The notes below the pieces were generated by a model. The model was not told the DNA's origin and did no database searches. It saw nothing but the letters and a program-made list of their open reading frames with translations. Position numbers and translations under genes: made by a program. From the NCBI GenBank assembly GCA_965277855.1, contig OZ255847.1:4030001-4094000 (forward strand): a stretch of 64,000 bases of DNA, in the 5' to 3' direction. This document shows, one piece after another, positions 7,780-16,691 of this stretch (the stretch's first letter is position 1; each line of letters starts with the position of its first letter). The stretch is from Bog-105 sp965277855 (GTDB lineage: Bacteria > Acidobacteriota > Terriglobia > Bryobacterales > Bryobacteraceae).

Positions 7780-9549
7780 ATGGCGATCACGACGGACGGT
7801 AAAACGTCACAGTACAACCGCTTCCTTTTACTAGTCGCGGGTCTAGGCGGTTTGCTGTACGGCGTAGACGTCGGCATAATCGGCGGCGCACTGCCGTACC
7901 TGGAAGCAACTTCGGGCTTAAATGCGGGGCAGCTTTCGATCATTGTGGCGGCGGTCCTGCTGGGCAGCGTCATCTCGACCCTGTTCGCCGGACTGCTAGC
8001 CGATTGGATGGGACGCAAGCCGCTGATGATGTTGAGCGGCCTGACGTTCGTTTTGAGCATTCCGGTGATCGCGCTGTCGCACGGCTACGGGCCCCTATTC
8101 TTCGGACGACTACTGCAGGGAGTCAGCGGCGGCCTCATCGGCGTGGTCGTCCCGCTGTATTTAGCCGAGTGCCTGGTTGCCTCGAAGCGCGGCAAGGGTA
8201 CAGGCATTTTCCAGTGGCTCTTGACGCTGGGCATCGTTTCGGCGGCTTTGATCGGCATCTACTACAGCTACCGGGTAGCCGATGTTACGCGAGTGGCCGA
8301 TGCCGTCACTCTGTTTGCATTTAAGGATCAGGCGTGGCGTCGCATCTTCTGGGTGTCGCTGCCGCCCGGTCTGTTGTTTGTAGTGGGAAGCTTTTTTGTG
8401 GCCGAGTCGCCGAGATGGTTGTTCCGGAAAGGGAAGACGGCGGCAGCTCATGCGGCTCTGCTTCGTTCGCGGACTCCGGCCCAGGCGGACACCGAGATGC
8501 GCGAGATGGAGCAGACCGCTGCCGCCGGTCCGAGTACTGCTCGTGGCATCCGAGTAAAGGATTCATTGTTGCGGCGGAAATACGTGATCCCGTTTCTGCT
8601 GGCCTGCGTGATTCTGTTTTGCAACACCGCTTGCGGCATTAATTCGATCATTGGCTACAACACGAATATTCTTTTGCAGAGCGGCTTGTCCGATGTGCAG
8701 GCACACTGGGGATACGTCATCTTTACGCTGGTCAATTTCCTGTTGACGATCGTGGGCATGACGCTGGTGGATCGCCGCGGCCGCAAGTTTCTTTTGACAG
8801 TGGGCACGACCGGAATCATCTTGTCGACCATAGTTACCGGTCTGCTGTTCATGCGGACCGAGAAGCAGAATCTAGACGTGCGCGAAGCGGTGCAGGTGAT
8901 GGCAGGCCCGGACCAGACGCTGAACTTAAAATTCGATCAATCCGAGGCAAGCCGGTTGCTGGCGGGCCGGAACATCAATCCTTCCAAAGCCGCCCTGGTA
9001 ATAGTTTATGCCTATGGTGACTTCACAGCCGAGACTACGGTTGTGCGCTCCGATGATCCGGGTGCAACTCCCATCCACATCACGCGGGAGAGTGCGGTGC
9101 CCGCAAATAAGATCGAAGCTTTTTCCAAGAACCCCTTCGCGGACGTGAACACGGCACGTGCCGCCCCTCTGAAAGTTGAGAAGGCGCTCATCAGTCCCAT
9201 TCCTCCGGCCAGCAACGGATGGCTCGTCGCGCTCAGCCTGTATACGTTCATGGCCTTTTATGCCATCGGGCCGGGAGTTTGTGTGTGGCTGGCGCTTTCC
9301 GAGTTGATGCCGACACGCATCCGTTCGAATGGCATGAGCATTGCGCTGGTGATCAACCAGATCGTCTCGACCACGCTCGCCGCAATTTTTCTGCCGATTG
9401 TGAGCAATTACGGCTATTCGACCATCTTCTTTGTGTTCGCCGCTTTTACTGTGATCTATCTGCTGACAGCTGTGTTCTTCCTGCCGGAAACCAAGGGCAA
9501 AACACTAGAGGAGATTGAGGAACACTTTGAGGGCGCGGTAAAAGGTTGA
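7780..9549 (+). CDS. MFS sugar-porter family transporter with loop insertion
   Basis: A 589-residue inner-membrane permease of the sugar porter family. Signatures include GGLLYGVDVGIIGGALPYL in helix 1, DWMGRKP in loop 2-3, VPLYLAE in helix 4, ESPRWLF after helix 6, DRRGRK in loop 8-9 and PETKGKTLEEIEEHF at the C-terminus. Family members normally have about 450-500 residues. The excess comes from a soluble insertion of roughly 110 residues (about 365-475) between helices 9 and 10, which should face the periplasm. Substrate is probably a hexose or pentose taken up with protons. The gene overlaps the next frame slightly and is 17 nt after the DUF885 gene, so the two may be co-transcribed. Confidence 0.9.
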   Translation: MAITTDGKTSQYNRFLLLVAGLGGLLYGVDVGIIGGALPYLEATSGLNAGQLSIIVAAVLLGSVISTLFAGLLADWMGRKPLMMLSGLTFVLSIPVIALSHGYGPLFFGRLLQGVSGGLIGVVVPLYLAECLVASKRGKGTGIFQWLLTLGIVSAALIGIYYSYRVADVTRVADAVTLFAFKDQAWRRIFWVSLPPGLLFVVGSFFVAESPRWLFRKGKTAAAHAALLRSRTPAQADTEMREMEQTAAAGPSTARGIRVKDSLLRRKYVIPFLLACVILFCNTACGINSIIGYNTNILLQSGLSDVQAHWGYVIFTLVNFLLTIVGMTLVDRRGRKFLLTVGTTGIILSTIVTGLLFMRTEKQNLDVREAVQVMAGPDQTLNLKFDQSEASRLLAGRNINPSKAALVIVYAYGDFTAETTVVRSDDPGATPIHITRESAVPANKIEAFSKNPFADVNTARAAPLKVEKALISPIPPASNGWLVALSLYTFMAFYAIGPGVCVWLALSELMPTRIRSNGMSIALVINQIVSTTLAAIFLPIVSNYGYSTIFFVFAAFTVIYLLTAVFFLPETKGKTLEEIEEHFEGAVKG

Positions 9550-9578
9550 TCTCGGCATGGCAGAATGAAGAGCGATTC

Positions 9579-10142
9579 ATGCTAACGGCCATAGCCTACG
9601 ATACTCACGTGGAGCAACTGTTCGAGCGAGTTCAGCAACTGCACTCATTGCTAACAGCTGCTGGCGCGCCGTATCGAATCGTGGGTGGTCTGGCTGTTTT
9701 TATTCACGTTTACGAGCGTGACCCACTCCGTGCCCGCCTCACCGCGGACGTTGACGCGGCGGTTCATCGTGAGCACCTCCCGGCTGTCATTGAGGCGGCT
9801 CGGGGAGCAGGCTGGGTCCATCGGTATATTGACGGAGTTGTCGTCCTCATTGAGGCTGAGCACCGCAGGTCCCGTTCCGCGGTCCACCTTTTATTCCTGA
9901 ATGAGAAAGTTCGCCCGGAGTATACGGAAACTGTTCCTGCTTCCCCGCCTGCGAGGACTCAGGAAGGTATTTTCCTGGCTTCTGTCGACGATCTCGTCCA
10001 CATGAAGCTCACGAGCTATCGCCTTAAAGATCGCGTGCACATTCAGGACCTCGACGCCGTTGGACTGATCAGCCCGGCGATGGAGGCGGGATTGCCGGCG
10101 CTCCTCAAGAAGCGACTAGTTAAGGTTCGGGACAGCGAATAA
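9579..10142 (+). CDS. Nucleotidyltransferase-like protein
   Basis: A 187-residue protein from ATG 9579, preceded by GAAGAG. A longer TTG start at 9546 would overlap the MFS gene. The N-terminal part has the nucleotidyltransferase fold pattern: a glycine-rich strand (YRIVGGLAVFIHVYERD), then RLTADVDAAVHRE, where the DxD-type acidic pair follows the TxD pattern of AbiEii-like and DUF6036-like families. A later segment, ASVDDLVHMKLTSYRLKDRVHIQDLDAV, is typical of the same families (the K and D in the HMKL...RxKDxxDI region). Such proteins can be toxins or tRNA/protein-modifying enzymes. No partner antitoxin is visible next to it. Substrate unknown. Confidence 0.72.
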   Translation: MLTAIAYDTHVEQLFERVQQLHSLLTAAGAPYRIVGGLAVFIHVYERDPLRARLTADVDAAVHREHLPAVIEAARGAGWVHRYIDGVVVLIEAEHRRSRSAVHLLFLNEKVRPEYTETVPASPPARTQEGIFLASVDDLVHMKLTSYRLKDRVHIQDLDAVGLISPAMEAGLPALLKKRLVKVRDSE

Positions 10143-10226
10143 GATGCGCCTGGCATCCCAAATGCGCCACCAGCGTCCTTTGTTAAGACTCACGCGCTCG
10201 ATCAAGAACTTAGGCTAACCATGGGG

Positions 10227-10559
10227 CTACCTGCCCACCTTTCGCTTTTCTCGCTCTGCGAGCGTTTCATGCAAGAGCGATTTGATGTAGATTCGGTATG
10301 GCAGACCTTTTTCTTCGGCCTGCTTCCGCGCTAAAGCCAGATCGGCTTCAGGAATTCGCAGGGCAACCACGGGTGTCGATGTCTTCTTGGAACTCGCGAT
10401 CCGTTCCAGTAACTTTTCCTTCGTCAACACCTGAGCATCGCCATTTTTTAGGGCTGTAAGAAGCTGTTTGCCATGAACGTTGCGGTTTTTGTACCACCAT
10501 TCTGCTTCTTCCGCTTCGTTGGAAAAGGTGGGTACGAGGCGTTTGACTTGTTTCTTCAT
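10227..10559 (-). CDS. CopG/BrnA-like antitoxin
   Basis: A basic protein of 110 residues. The first half contains FSNEAEEAEWWYKNRN, the signature of the CopG-antitoxin family that pairs with BrnT-like toxins. The second half (VVALRIPEADLALARKQAEEKGLPYRIYIKSLLHETL) is a ribbon-helix-helix-type DNA-binding segment. Its ATG overlaps the stop of the upstream toxin-like gene by four bases (ATGA), the usual toxin-antitoxin coupling with toxin first. It would neutralise the toxin and repress its own promoter. Confidence 0.82.
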   Translation of the reverse strand: MKKQVKRLVPTFSNEAEEAEWWYKNRNVHGKQLLTALKNGDAQVLTKEKLLERIASSKKTSTPVVALRIPEADLALARKQAEEKGLPYRIYIKSLLHETLAEREKRKVGR

Positions 10560-10837
10560 TTCTTTTTTTTATCGAGACGTCTCCGTGAAGGCCTTCTTGT
10601 CTGAAAGAGTGGCCGGAACGCCGTCACAGCGCGGACTCTGTCAAGGCGGATCGTCCACACGACAGTGATTAATCGACCTGCGCTCGTTAGGCCCATCGAG
10701 CGATATCGCTCTTCGTTATCGATCAATTCATAAATCTCGGTAGTGTATCGCAATGTATATACATTGCGCAGAGGGCCGGTAAAACGACCCACGAAATTAA
10801 ACGGAACTTCCGGCCGTGAATTTCCGTTACCCACCAC
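10556..10837 (-). CDS. BrnT-like toxin, N-terminus uncertain
   Basis: The C-terminal two thirds match the BrnT ribonuclease-toxin pattern: DNEERYRSMGLTSAGRLITVVWT, then DRVRAVTAF. The stop codon overlaps the antitoxin start. No ATG gives a complete protein; two successive GTG codons at 10837 and 10834 would give about 92-93 residues, the usual BrnT length. However, the expected KHGVS-like motif of the N-terminal part is not visible (WLVVGNGNSRPEVPFNF instead), so this end is divergent or decayed. It lies antisense to the far upstream region of the efflux adaptor gene but does not overlap that gene if it starts at 10926. Confidence 0.55.
   Translation of the reverse strand: MVGNGNSRPEVPFNFVGRFTGPLRNVYTLRYTTEIYELIDNEERYRSMGLTSAGRLITVVWTIRLDRVRAVTAFRPLFQTRRPSRRRLDKKKK
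10750..10767. repeat. Perfect 18-bp palindrome
   Basis: GCAATGTATATACATTGC is its own reverse complement. It lies inside the toxin-like frame and 159 bp upstream of the efflux adaptor start, so it could bind a dimeric repressor (the antitoxin or an efflux regulator). Position inside the toxin frame makes the role uncertain. Confidence 0.6.
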
Positions 10838-10925
10838 AAGCCAGATGTGCTGGTGCCTGCCGGCAGCGCTGCGCCTATGGATTTGTGTGAACATAGAAGG
10901 TAACCCCTTTAAAGAAGCAGGACTT

Positions 10926-12203
10926 GTGCACGGAAAACTCTGTCTGTTTACCAACAAAAATGGCGCACTGCTTGCGATGGCCTGTCTATCGCTCGCCGCC
11001 TGTGGCAAGAAGCAGCAAGCCATGAACCCCATGGCCATGATGATGGCGCAAGCGGCGCCGGTACGGGCCGTTGCGGCCAAGTCTACCGATGTTCCATTAA
11101 CAATTGCGGCTGTAGGAAATGTCGAGTCTATGGCCAGCGTGGATGTCAAATCGCGGGTGGCCGGCCAGATTCTGCGCGTTACATTTCAGGAAGGCCAGAA
11201 CGTCAGCAAGGACCAGCTGCTTTTTGAGATTGACCCCGAGCCGCTCAACCGGCAGATTGCTCAGATTCAGGCAGATTTGACGAAGGATGCCGCGCTGGAA
11301 CAGCAGGCGCATGCCAACGTGGCCAAAGATCAGGCCAATATTAAACAGACACAAGCGGCGGCCGACCGCGGCATGCAACTCGCCAAGGAAGGAATTTACT
11401 CAAAAGAGCAAACGGAGCAGGTAGTGGCAACCAACGCTGCCGGCTTGGCATCGTTAGCTGCGGATCAGGCTATGGTGGAAAGCGCAGCGGCCTCGATTAA
11501 ATCGGATCGCGCCCGCTTGGGACAGACGCAGCTTCAGCTGCAGTATACGAAGATCACTGCGCCGATTTCGGGCCGTGCCGGCGCAGTGAATGTGAAGGCG
11601 GGGAACCTGATCAAGGACAACGATGTTTCGCTTGTCAACATTCTGCAGATTTCACCTATATACATCAGCTTCGGAGTGCCGGAGCAGTTACTCGGCGAAG
11701 TGCAGAAATTTAATGCTCAGCAGCCTCTGTTGATTGAGGCCAAGTTGGGCGATGCGGCCAGCATCACGGGTAAGTTGAAGTTTATCGATAACACGGTCGA
11801 TAACACCACGGGCGCGATCAAATTAAAAGCCGAGTTCCCGAATACGAATCACGCGTTATGGCCGGGCCAGTTTGTCGACGTACAAGCGCGGCTCAGCCTG
11901 GAGCACAATCGTATTCTGGTGCCCAGCAGCACCGTCGAGAACGGGCCGCAGGGCAAATACGTATGGGTGATGAACGCGACAGATAAAACTGTTGCGATGC
12001 GTCCGGTGAATGTACTGCGCCTGTATAAATCAGGTGCGCAGGCAGAGCAGGCCGTCATTGGCAGCGGCCTTCAGGCGGGCGAAATGGTGGTTTCCGAAGG
12101 ACAATTGCGTCTGATGCCGGGGGCCAAAGTGCGCGTGCTCGAAAATAACGGAGCGCAGCTGGGTGCGAGTGGTATGCGCCAGGCCGATCCCGGTAACTCC
12201 TGA
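10926..12203 (+). CDS. RND efflux periplasmic adaptor (MdtA/AcrA-like lipoprotein)
   Basis: Membrane fusion protein linking an RND pump to an outer-membrane channel. From GTG 10926 it has 425 residues and a lipoprotein signal ending in the lipobox LAAC (Cys about residue 26). The ATG at 10978 would cut off most of that signal, and upstream in-frame starts run through the toxin region. Next come a lipoyl/biotinyl-like half (VESMASVDVKSRVAGQILRVTFQEGQNVSKDQLLFEIDP), an alpha-hairpin coiled coil, the second lipoyl half (TKITAPISGRAGAVNVKAGNLIKDND) and beta-barrel and membrane-proximal domains. An unusual Met-rich patch (MNPMAMMMAQ) follows the lipidation site. The RND gene starts 9 nt downstream. 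Confidence 0.93.
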   Translation: MHGKLCLFTNKNGALLAMACLSLAACGKKQQAMNPMAMMMAQAAPVRAVAAKSTDVPLTIAAVGNVESMASVDVKSRVAGQILRVTFQEGQNVSKDQLLFEIDPEPLNRQIAQIQADLTKDAALEQQAHANVAKDQANIKQTQAAADRGMQLAKEGIYSKEQTEQVVATNAAGLASLAADQAMVESAAASIKSDRARLGQTQLQLQYTKITAPISGRAGAVNVKAGNLIKDNDVSLVNILQISPIYISFGVPEQLLGEVQKFNAQQPLLIEAKLGDAASITGKLKFIDNTVDNTTGAIKLKAEFPNTNHALWPGQFVDVQARLSLEHNRILVPSSTVENGPQGKYVWVMNATDKTVAMRPVNVLRLYKSGAQAEQAVIGSGLQAGEMVVSEGQLRLMPGAKVRVLENNGAQLGASGMRQADPGNS

Positions 12204-12212
12204 GGAATTGAG

Positions 12213-15200
12213 ATGCAATTTACCGACTTCTTTATCCGGCGCGCCATAACGACGACGCTCATTATGGCGGGTATTCTCGGCTTTGGACTGCTGAGTTATT
12301 TCTCGCTTCCGGTGAGCAACTTGCCGGCGGTCGAGTATCCGACCATTCAGATCTCGGCGTCTCTGCCCGGCGCCAATCCCGACGTGATGGCATCGTCGGT
12401 GGCCACGCCGCTCGAAAATCAGTTTTCGAACATAGCCGGCATAAACAGCATGTCATCGTCGAGTTCATCCGGCTCGTCGAGCATCACGCTGCAATTCGAC
12501 CTCAGCCGCAACATCGACGCCGCGTCGCAGGATGTGCAGGCGGCGATCTCGCGGGCGCAGGGATCGCTGCCCACCAACATGCCTGCCCCGCCCTCGTATT
12601 CGAAAGTAAATCCGGCGGAACAGCCCATCCTTTATATCCATCTCAGCTCGCGCACGATGCCGCTGTCGCAGCTTGACCAATATGCCGAACAGTTGATGGC
12701 GCGGCGCATGTCGATGATCAGCGGCGTGTCGCAAGTGCAGGTATTCGGCGCGCAAAAGTTCGCCGTTCGCGTCCAAGCCGACCCCGCCAAGCTCACGGCC
12801 TACCAGGTCGACCTCGAACAGGTGCGGAACGCGCTGGCAACGGGCAGCCTGCAGTTGCCGGCCGGATCGCTTTATGGGTACACCAAAGCGTACTCGGTCG
12901 AATCCGACGCTCAATTGAACAACGCTGCGCAGTTTAAGCAGTTGATCGTCGCGTACAAGAACGGCGCTCCGCTGCGACTCGGGCAGCTCGGGAACGTGCT
13001 CGACAGCGTCAGCAATAACAAGACGAGATTCTGGATTCAGGGTGATCCCAGTATCGTAATAGCAGTTCAGAAGCAGCCCGGCGCAAATACCGTCAAGGTA
13101 GCCGACGCGGTCAAAGCGCTGCTCCCGACGCTCAAAGAATCCATACCGGCTGGAGTCGAAATTGGCCAAGCTTTCGATGCTTCGCAGAATATCCGCGAGT
13201 CGATCGCGGACGTGAAATTCACGCTAATCCTGACGATCTGTCTGGTCATTCTGGTCATCTTCGTGTTCCTGCGAAATGTATCCGCAACTCTGATTCCGAG
13301 CCTTGCCGTCCCGTTGTCTCTGCTCGGCACGTTCGCGGCCATGAAGCTTCTTGGTTTTACCATCGACATGCTCTCCATGATGGCTATGACCCTGTCAGTC
13401 GGCTTCGTAGTGGATGACGCCATCGTCATGCTCGAGAACATCGTGCGTCACATGGAGATGGGTAAGCCTCGCATGCAGGCGGCGCTCGATGGCGCGCGCG
13501 AAATCGGCTTCACGATTGTGTCGATGACCATTTCGCTGGTGGCGGTGTTCATCCCGGTGTTGTTCATGTCGGGCATTATCGGGCGTTTGCTGCGCGAGTT
13601 CTCGATTACGATCGCGGTCGCAGTCCTGATCTCGGGCCTTATCTCACTGACGCTGACGCCGATGCTCTGCAGCCGATTTCTCCGGCACGAGAGCCATCCC
13701 ACCGGAGCCTTCTATCGCTATACGGAGCGCTTTTTTGAAGGGCTTAACAGTCTCTATCGCCGGACCCTGCAGTTCGTTTTGCGGCATCGACCGGCCACGC
13801 TGTTGCTTAGCATTGTGTTGACGGTGGCCACCGTTTACCTGTTTGTCGTCATGCCGAAAGGGTTCATGCCGACCGTCGACCAGGGCTTTGCGTTCGGCGG
13901 GAGTGAGGCATCGGAAGACACCTCGTTCGACAAGATGATCGGCCTGCAGCAGCAGGTCAACGAAATCCTGCACAAGAATCCGTGGGTGAATATGTACGGC
14001 TCCGGCGTCGGCGCTGGTCCTAGCGCGGGTCAGAACCAGGGCTTCATGTTCCTGGACTTGAAGGAAGATAAAAAGCGGCCCAAAGTAAACGTCATCATCG
14101 GCCAGCTGCAACAGGAATTTGCCAAGATACCAGGGCTGATGGTGTTTCTCCAGTCACCGCCGTTGATCGAGTTGGGCCAAAACGAAGGCCGAAGCCAGTA
14201 TTCAGTGGCCTTGCAGGATGCCGATACGCCGGAGCTATACAAATGGGCGCCGGTGCTGGAAGCGAAGCTGCACTCGATTCCGCAGCTGCAGGATATTTTC
14301 AGCGATCTTCGTTTGAGCAGTCCGCGCTTGGAAGTCCACATCGACCGGAATCGCGCGCTCGCTTTAGGCGTCAATCCAGACGCCATTGCGAACACACTCT
14401 ACGATGCCTATGGCAGCCGCAAGGTGACTACCATTACGGCAGCGGCCGACCAATACGATGTGCTGCTGGAGGTGCTGCCGCAGTACCAGCGTGATCCGGC
14501 TGCGTTGGAGGGCCTGTATATTCGTTCAAGCGCGAACAAGCTGGTTCCGCTCTCGGCCGTGACCGATATGAAGCAGACCGTAGCGCCGTTGAGCGTGAAC
14601 CACATCGGGCAATTGCCGGCGGTCAATTTCCAGTTCAACGTAAAGCCAGGAGTGTCGCTCAGCCAGGCCACGGTGGCTATCGACGAAGCTGCGCGGCAGA
14701 TCGGCATGCCCGATACGATCAGCTTCAGCTACCAGGGAACGGCAGCGGCCTTCCAAAGCTCGCTGCGCGATCTGGGTATTTTGTTGCTGATCGCGGTGCT
14801 GGTGATTTACCTGGTACTCGGAATTTTGTACGAGAGCTTCATTCACCCAATTACCATTCTGTCCGGGCTGCCGGCCGCCGGCATCGGGGCGCTACTGACA
14901 CTCTTGCTTTTCGGCGAAGACCTGAACTTATATTCGTTCGTCGGTATCATCCTGCTGATCGGCATCGTAAAGAAAAACGCCATCATGATGATCGACTTCG
15001 CGCTGGCGGCGGAGCGCAAAGAAGGAAAGTCTCCAGAAGAGGCCATCTTCGAGGGATGTATTCAGCGATTCCGCCCGATTATGATGACCACCATGGCGGC
15101 TCTCCTGGGAACCTTGCCGATCGCGTTCGGCACCGGTTCGGGTGGCGAAGCGCGACGGCCGTTAGGTATTGCCGTGGTGGGAGGCCTGATCGTCTCGCAG

Positions 15201-15329
15201 CTGCTGACGCTTTACATCACACCAGTGATCTACGTTTACCTGGATCGCTTCACTCACCGGCGCGAGAAGAAACCGGCAAAGACGGTGGCAGGTGTCTGGC
15301 CGGGCGAGAAGAGTCTGGTCGAGCAGTAA
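12213..15329 (+). CDS. RND multidrug efflux pump, HAE1 family (MdtB/MdtC-like)
   Basis: A 1038-residue inner-membrane proton antiporter. It has a transmembrane helix at the N-terminus (FIRRAITTTLIMAGILGFGLLSYFSLPVSNLPAVEYPTI), two large periplasmic domains and two sets of helices. Helix 4 carries the proton-relay pair in GFVVDDAIVMLENI, and the second half ends with KKNAIMMIDFAL. SLPGANPDVMASSVATPLE is the usual pore-domain start. MdtB/MdtC/AcrB-type length is matched. It forms a two-gene operon with the adaptor. No outer-membrane factor gene is in the window, so the pump must borrow one. Its last 80 nt overlap the convergent glycosyltransferase. Confidence 0.95.
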   Translation: MQFTDFFIRRAITTTLIMAGILGFGLLSYFSLPVSNLPAVEYPTIQISASLPGANPDVMASSVATPLENQFSNIAGINSMSSSSSSGSSSITLQFDLSRNIDAASQDVQAAISRAQGSLPTNMPAPPSYSKVNPAEQPILYIHLSSRTMPLSQLDQYAEQLMARRMSMISGVSQVQVFGAQKFAVRVQADPAKLTAYQVDLEQVRNALATGSLQLPAGSLYGYTKAYSVESDAQLNNAAQFKQLIVAYKNGAPLRLGQLGNVLDSVSNNKTRFWIQGDPSIVIAVQKQPGANTVKVADAVKALLPTLKESIPAGVEIGQAFDASQNIRESIADVKFTLILTICLVILVIFVFLRNVSATLIPSLAVPLSLLGTFAAMKLLGFTIDMLSMMAMTLSVGFVVDDAIVMLENIVRHMEMGKPRMQAALDGAREIGFTIVSMTISLVAVFIPVLFMSGIIGRLLREFSITIAVAVLISGLISLTLTPMLCSRFLRHESHPTGAFYRYTERFFEGLNSLYRRTLQFVLRHRPATLLLSIVLTVATVYLFVVMPKGFMPTVDQGFAFGGSEASEDTSFDKMIGLQQQVNEILHKNPWVNMYGSGVGAGPSAGQNQGFMFLDLKEDKKRPKVNVIIGQLQQEFAKIPGLMVFLQSPPLIELGQNEGRSQYSVALQDADTPELYKWAPVLEAKLHSIPQLQDIFSDLRLSSPRLEVHIDRNRALALGVNPDAIANTLYDAYGSRKVTTITAAADQYDVLLEVLPQYQRDPAALEGLYIRSSANKLVPLSAVTDMKQTVAPLSVNHIGQLPAVNFQFNVKPGVSLSQATVAIDEAARQIGMPDTISFSYQGTAAAFQSSLRDLGILLLIAVLVIYLVLGILYESFIHPITILSGLPAAGIGALLTLLLFGEDLNLYSFVGIILLIGIVKKNAIMMIDFALAAERKEGKSPEEAIFEGCIQRFRPIMMTTMAALLGTLPIAFGTGSGGEARRPLGIAVVGGLIVSQLLTLYITPVIYVYLDRFTHRREKKPAKTVAGVWPGEKSLVEQ

Positions 15330-16659
15330 TAGCGCTGAGGAAGGGCGAGTAAACCAGCCTGCGGTGGGTGCGAGCCGCATGCTCCGCGGCATCTACTCCT
15401 TGCGCCAGCAACTCGTCCAGGAACTCAGGTTCGATTACCGCGAATTCCTTTGAGATAGTGTCGACGCTTCGCTGCTTCCAGCGTTGGCCGAAATAGCCGG
15501 GGTCGCTGCGCTGTTCTGTAGGAGCTTCAATGCGGCCGCCTATCATCACGGTGTCTGGATGAAGCTCCAGAATGCCCGCGGCTTCGAGTTGCCAGTCTGA
15601 ATTGGTTAGGGTCAGCTCCGGGTCGACGAAAGCGATCAGTTCGTCCCGGCGTGTGGCCAGCGCTTGCAGCTGCTCCCGACTTGCTTGTGGAGAGGTGATG
15701 GTGAACGCGCGATGTGCGCCGGGTTTCCTGCGAAAATGCCAGTGAACTCCACCGGCAAAGAGTGGGCTTTGCTCCAGCTCAAATCTTCTTCCATACGGAT
15801 GCGAATCCAGATATCTCTGCAGAACACGCTTCTGTGAGGACACGATGTAACTCTTCGACGCGTCGTCGTCGGCAGTAGAACTGGCATGAACGCGCCAGCT
15901 GTATACAACTTCGGGTATGTGAATGCCGGCATGCCCGGCGATGAGAAAGCGCACGAAAAGATCCCAATCGGGACTGCCTTCTGTACCCGCGTCTGAATAG
16001 GCCCCTAGAGCGAGCGCCTTCTCGCGGTCGATCACGCCAAGGTGAGCGATGTAAGCCGAGTTCAGCAGCAACACCGGGTCCCAGTTGGGCTTCAAATACG
16101 GCTGGTAAAAGCGCGATCCGATTACCTTGTCTTCGTCCGTGTAAAGCAGCGCCGGAAAGTTGTGCGACTTCACGGCCGAAGCAACAATCCGCAGAGCATC
16201 TGGATACAGCAAGTCATCCGCGTCCACCGGAAGAATGTAACGCCCGTGCGCCTCTTCCAGACAGCGGCGCATGCCCGCTATGATGCCGCTGTTCGATTCC
16301 AGGCGAATGAGCTTGACCCACCGATAAGTGCCGAGGCTCTGCAACGCTTCGCGTAACTCTGAGCGCGAACACCCGTTATCCAATAGCACCCACTCGGACG
16401 CGCCATTCTCATTTTGCCGTGCAATTGAGCGGATCAACTCATGCAGATACTTCACCGGACTGCCATCCCACACCGCAGTGAGAATAGAGAAGAGGCCGGG
16501 TTCGGGATTTTCGCTATACTGCTGTTGCCGGTCAAGCAGTCGCTTCGCGATCCAGCGTTGATAATCCCGCGTTTCGCGGTTGGGAAAAAACGCATCTTTG
16601 TAACGCCGCAGTTTGCCTTTCCAGTAAGCGGCGACGTTCGATGAAGCGACTAACGGCAG
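15250..16659 (-). CDS. GT2 family glycosyltransferase, probable CTG start
   Basis: A GT-A fold glycosyltransferase, cytoplasmic or membrane-associated, likely acting on cell-surface polysaccharide. From 16659 it has 469 residues. The first Rossmann strand is LFSILTAVWDG (about residue 56), and the metal-binding DxD region is LPVDADDLLYPDA (about 142-154), followed by LLYTDEDKV and DWDLFVRFL. The first canonical start codon, GTG 16473, falls inside the catalytic domain and would delete strand 1. Upstream the frame stays open and protein-like to a TAG at 16686 with no ATG, GTG or TTG. CTG at 16659 has AAGGGGAGG six bases upstream. The 3' end overlaps the RND gene by 80 nt. Confidence 0.78.
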   Translation of the reverse strand: MPLVASSNVAAYWKGKLRRYKDAFFPNRETRDYQRWIAKRLLDRQQQYSENPEPGLFSILTAVWDGSPVKYLHELIRSIARQNENGASEWVLLDNGCSRSELREALQSLGTYRWVKLIRLESNSGIIAGMRRCLEEAHGRYILPVDADDLLYPDALRIVASAVKSHNFPALLYTDEDKVIGSRFYQPYLKPNWDPVLLLNSAYIAHLGVIDREKALALGAYSDAGTEGSPDWDLFVRFLIAGHAGIHIPEVVYSWRVHASSTADDDASKSYIVSSQKRVLQRYLDSHPYGRRFELEQSPLFAGGVHWHFRRKPGAHRAFTITSPQASREQLQALATRRDELIAFVDPELTLTNSDWQLEAAGILELHPDTVMIGGRIEAPTEQRSDPGYFGQRWKQRSVDTISKEFAVIEPEFLDELLAQGVDAAEHAARTHRRLVYSPFLSAITARPDSSRPARHLPPSLPVSSRAGE

Positions 16660-16665
16660 CGAAAA

Positions 16666-16674
16666 CCTCCCCTT
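16666..16674 (-). promoter_or_regulatory. Shine-Dalgarno sequence deciding the CTG start
   Basis: On the minus strand AAGGGGAGG is followed by TTTTCG and then CTG at 16659. It is one of the strongest ribosome-binding sites in this region and points to the non-standard start of the glycosyltransferase. On the plus strand it lies upstream of the ATG at 16692. Confidence 0.65.
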
Positions 16675-16691
16675 GGTATTGTTCTATATTT

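Noticed and set aside
9579..10142. MNT-HEPN toxin-antitoxin system
   Set aside because: The nucleotidyltransferase-like protein has no HEPN partner next to it; the neighbouring toxin-antitoxin pair is on the other strand and BrnT-like.
10743..10925. N-terminal extension of the efflux adaptor
   Set aside because: It runs antisense to the BrnT-like gene and has no signal-peptide character; the lipoprotein signal begins near GTG 10926.
12465..13169. 234-codon minus-strand frame
   Set aside because: It lies inside the RND pump gene and has no independent start signal or domain.
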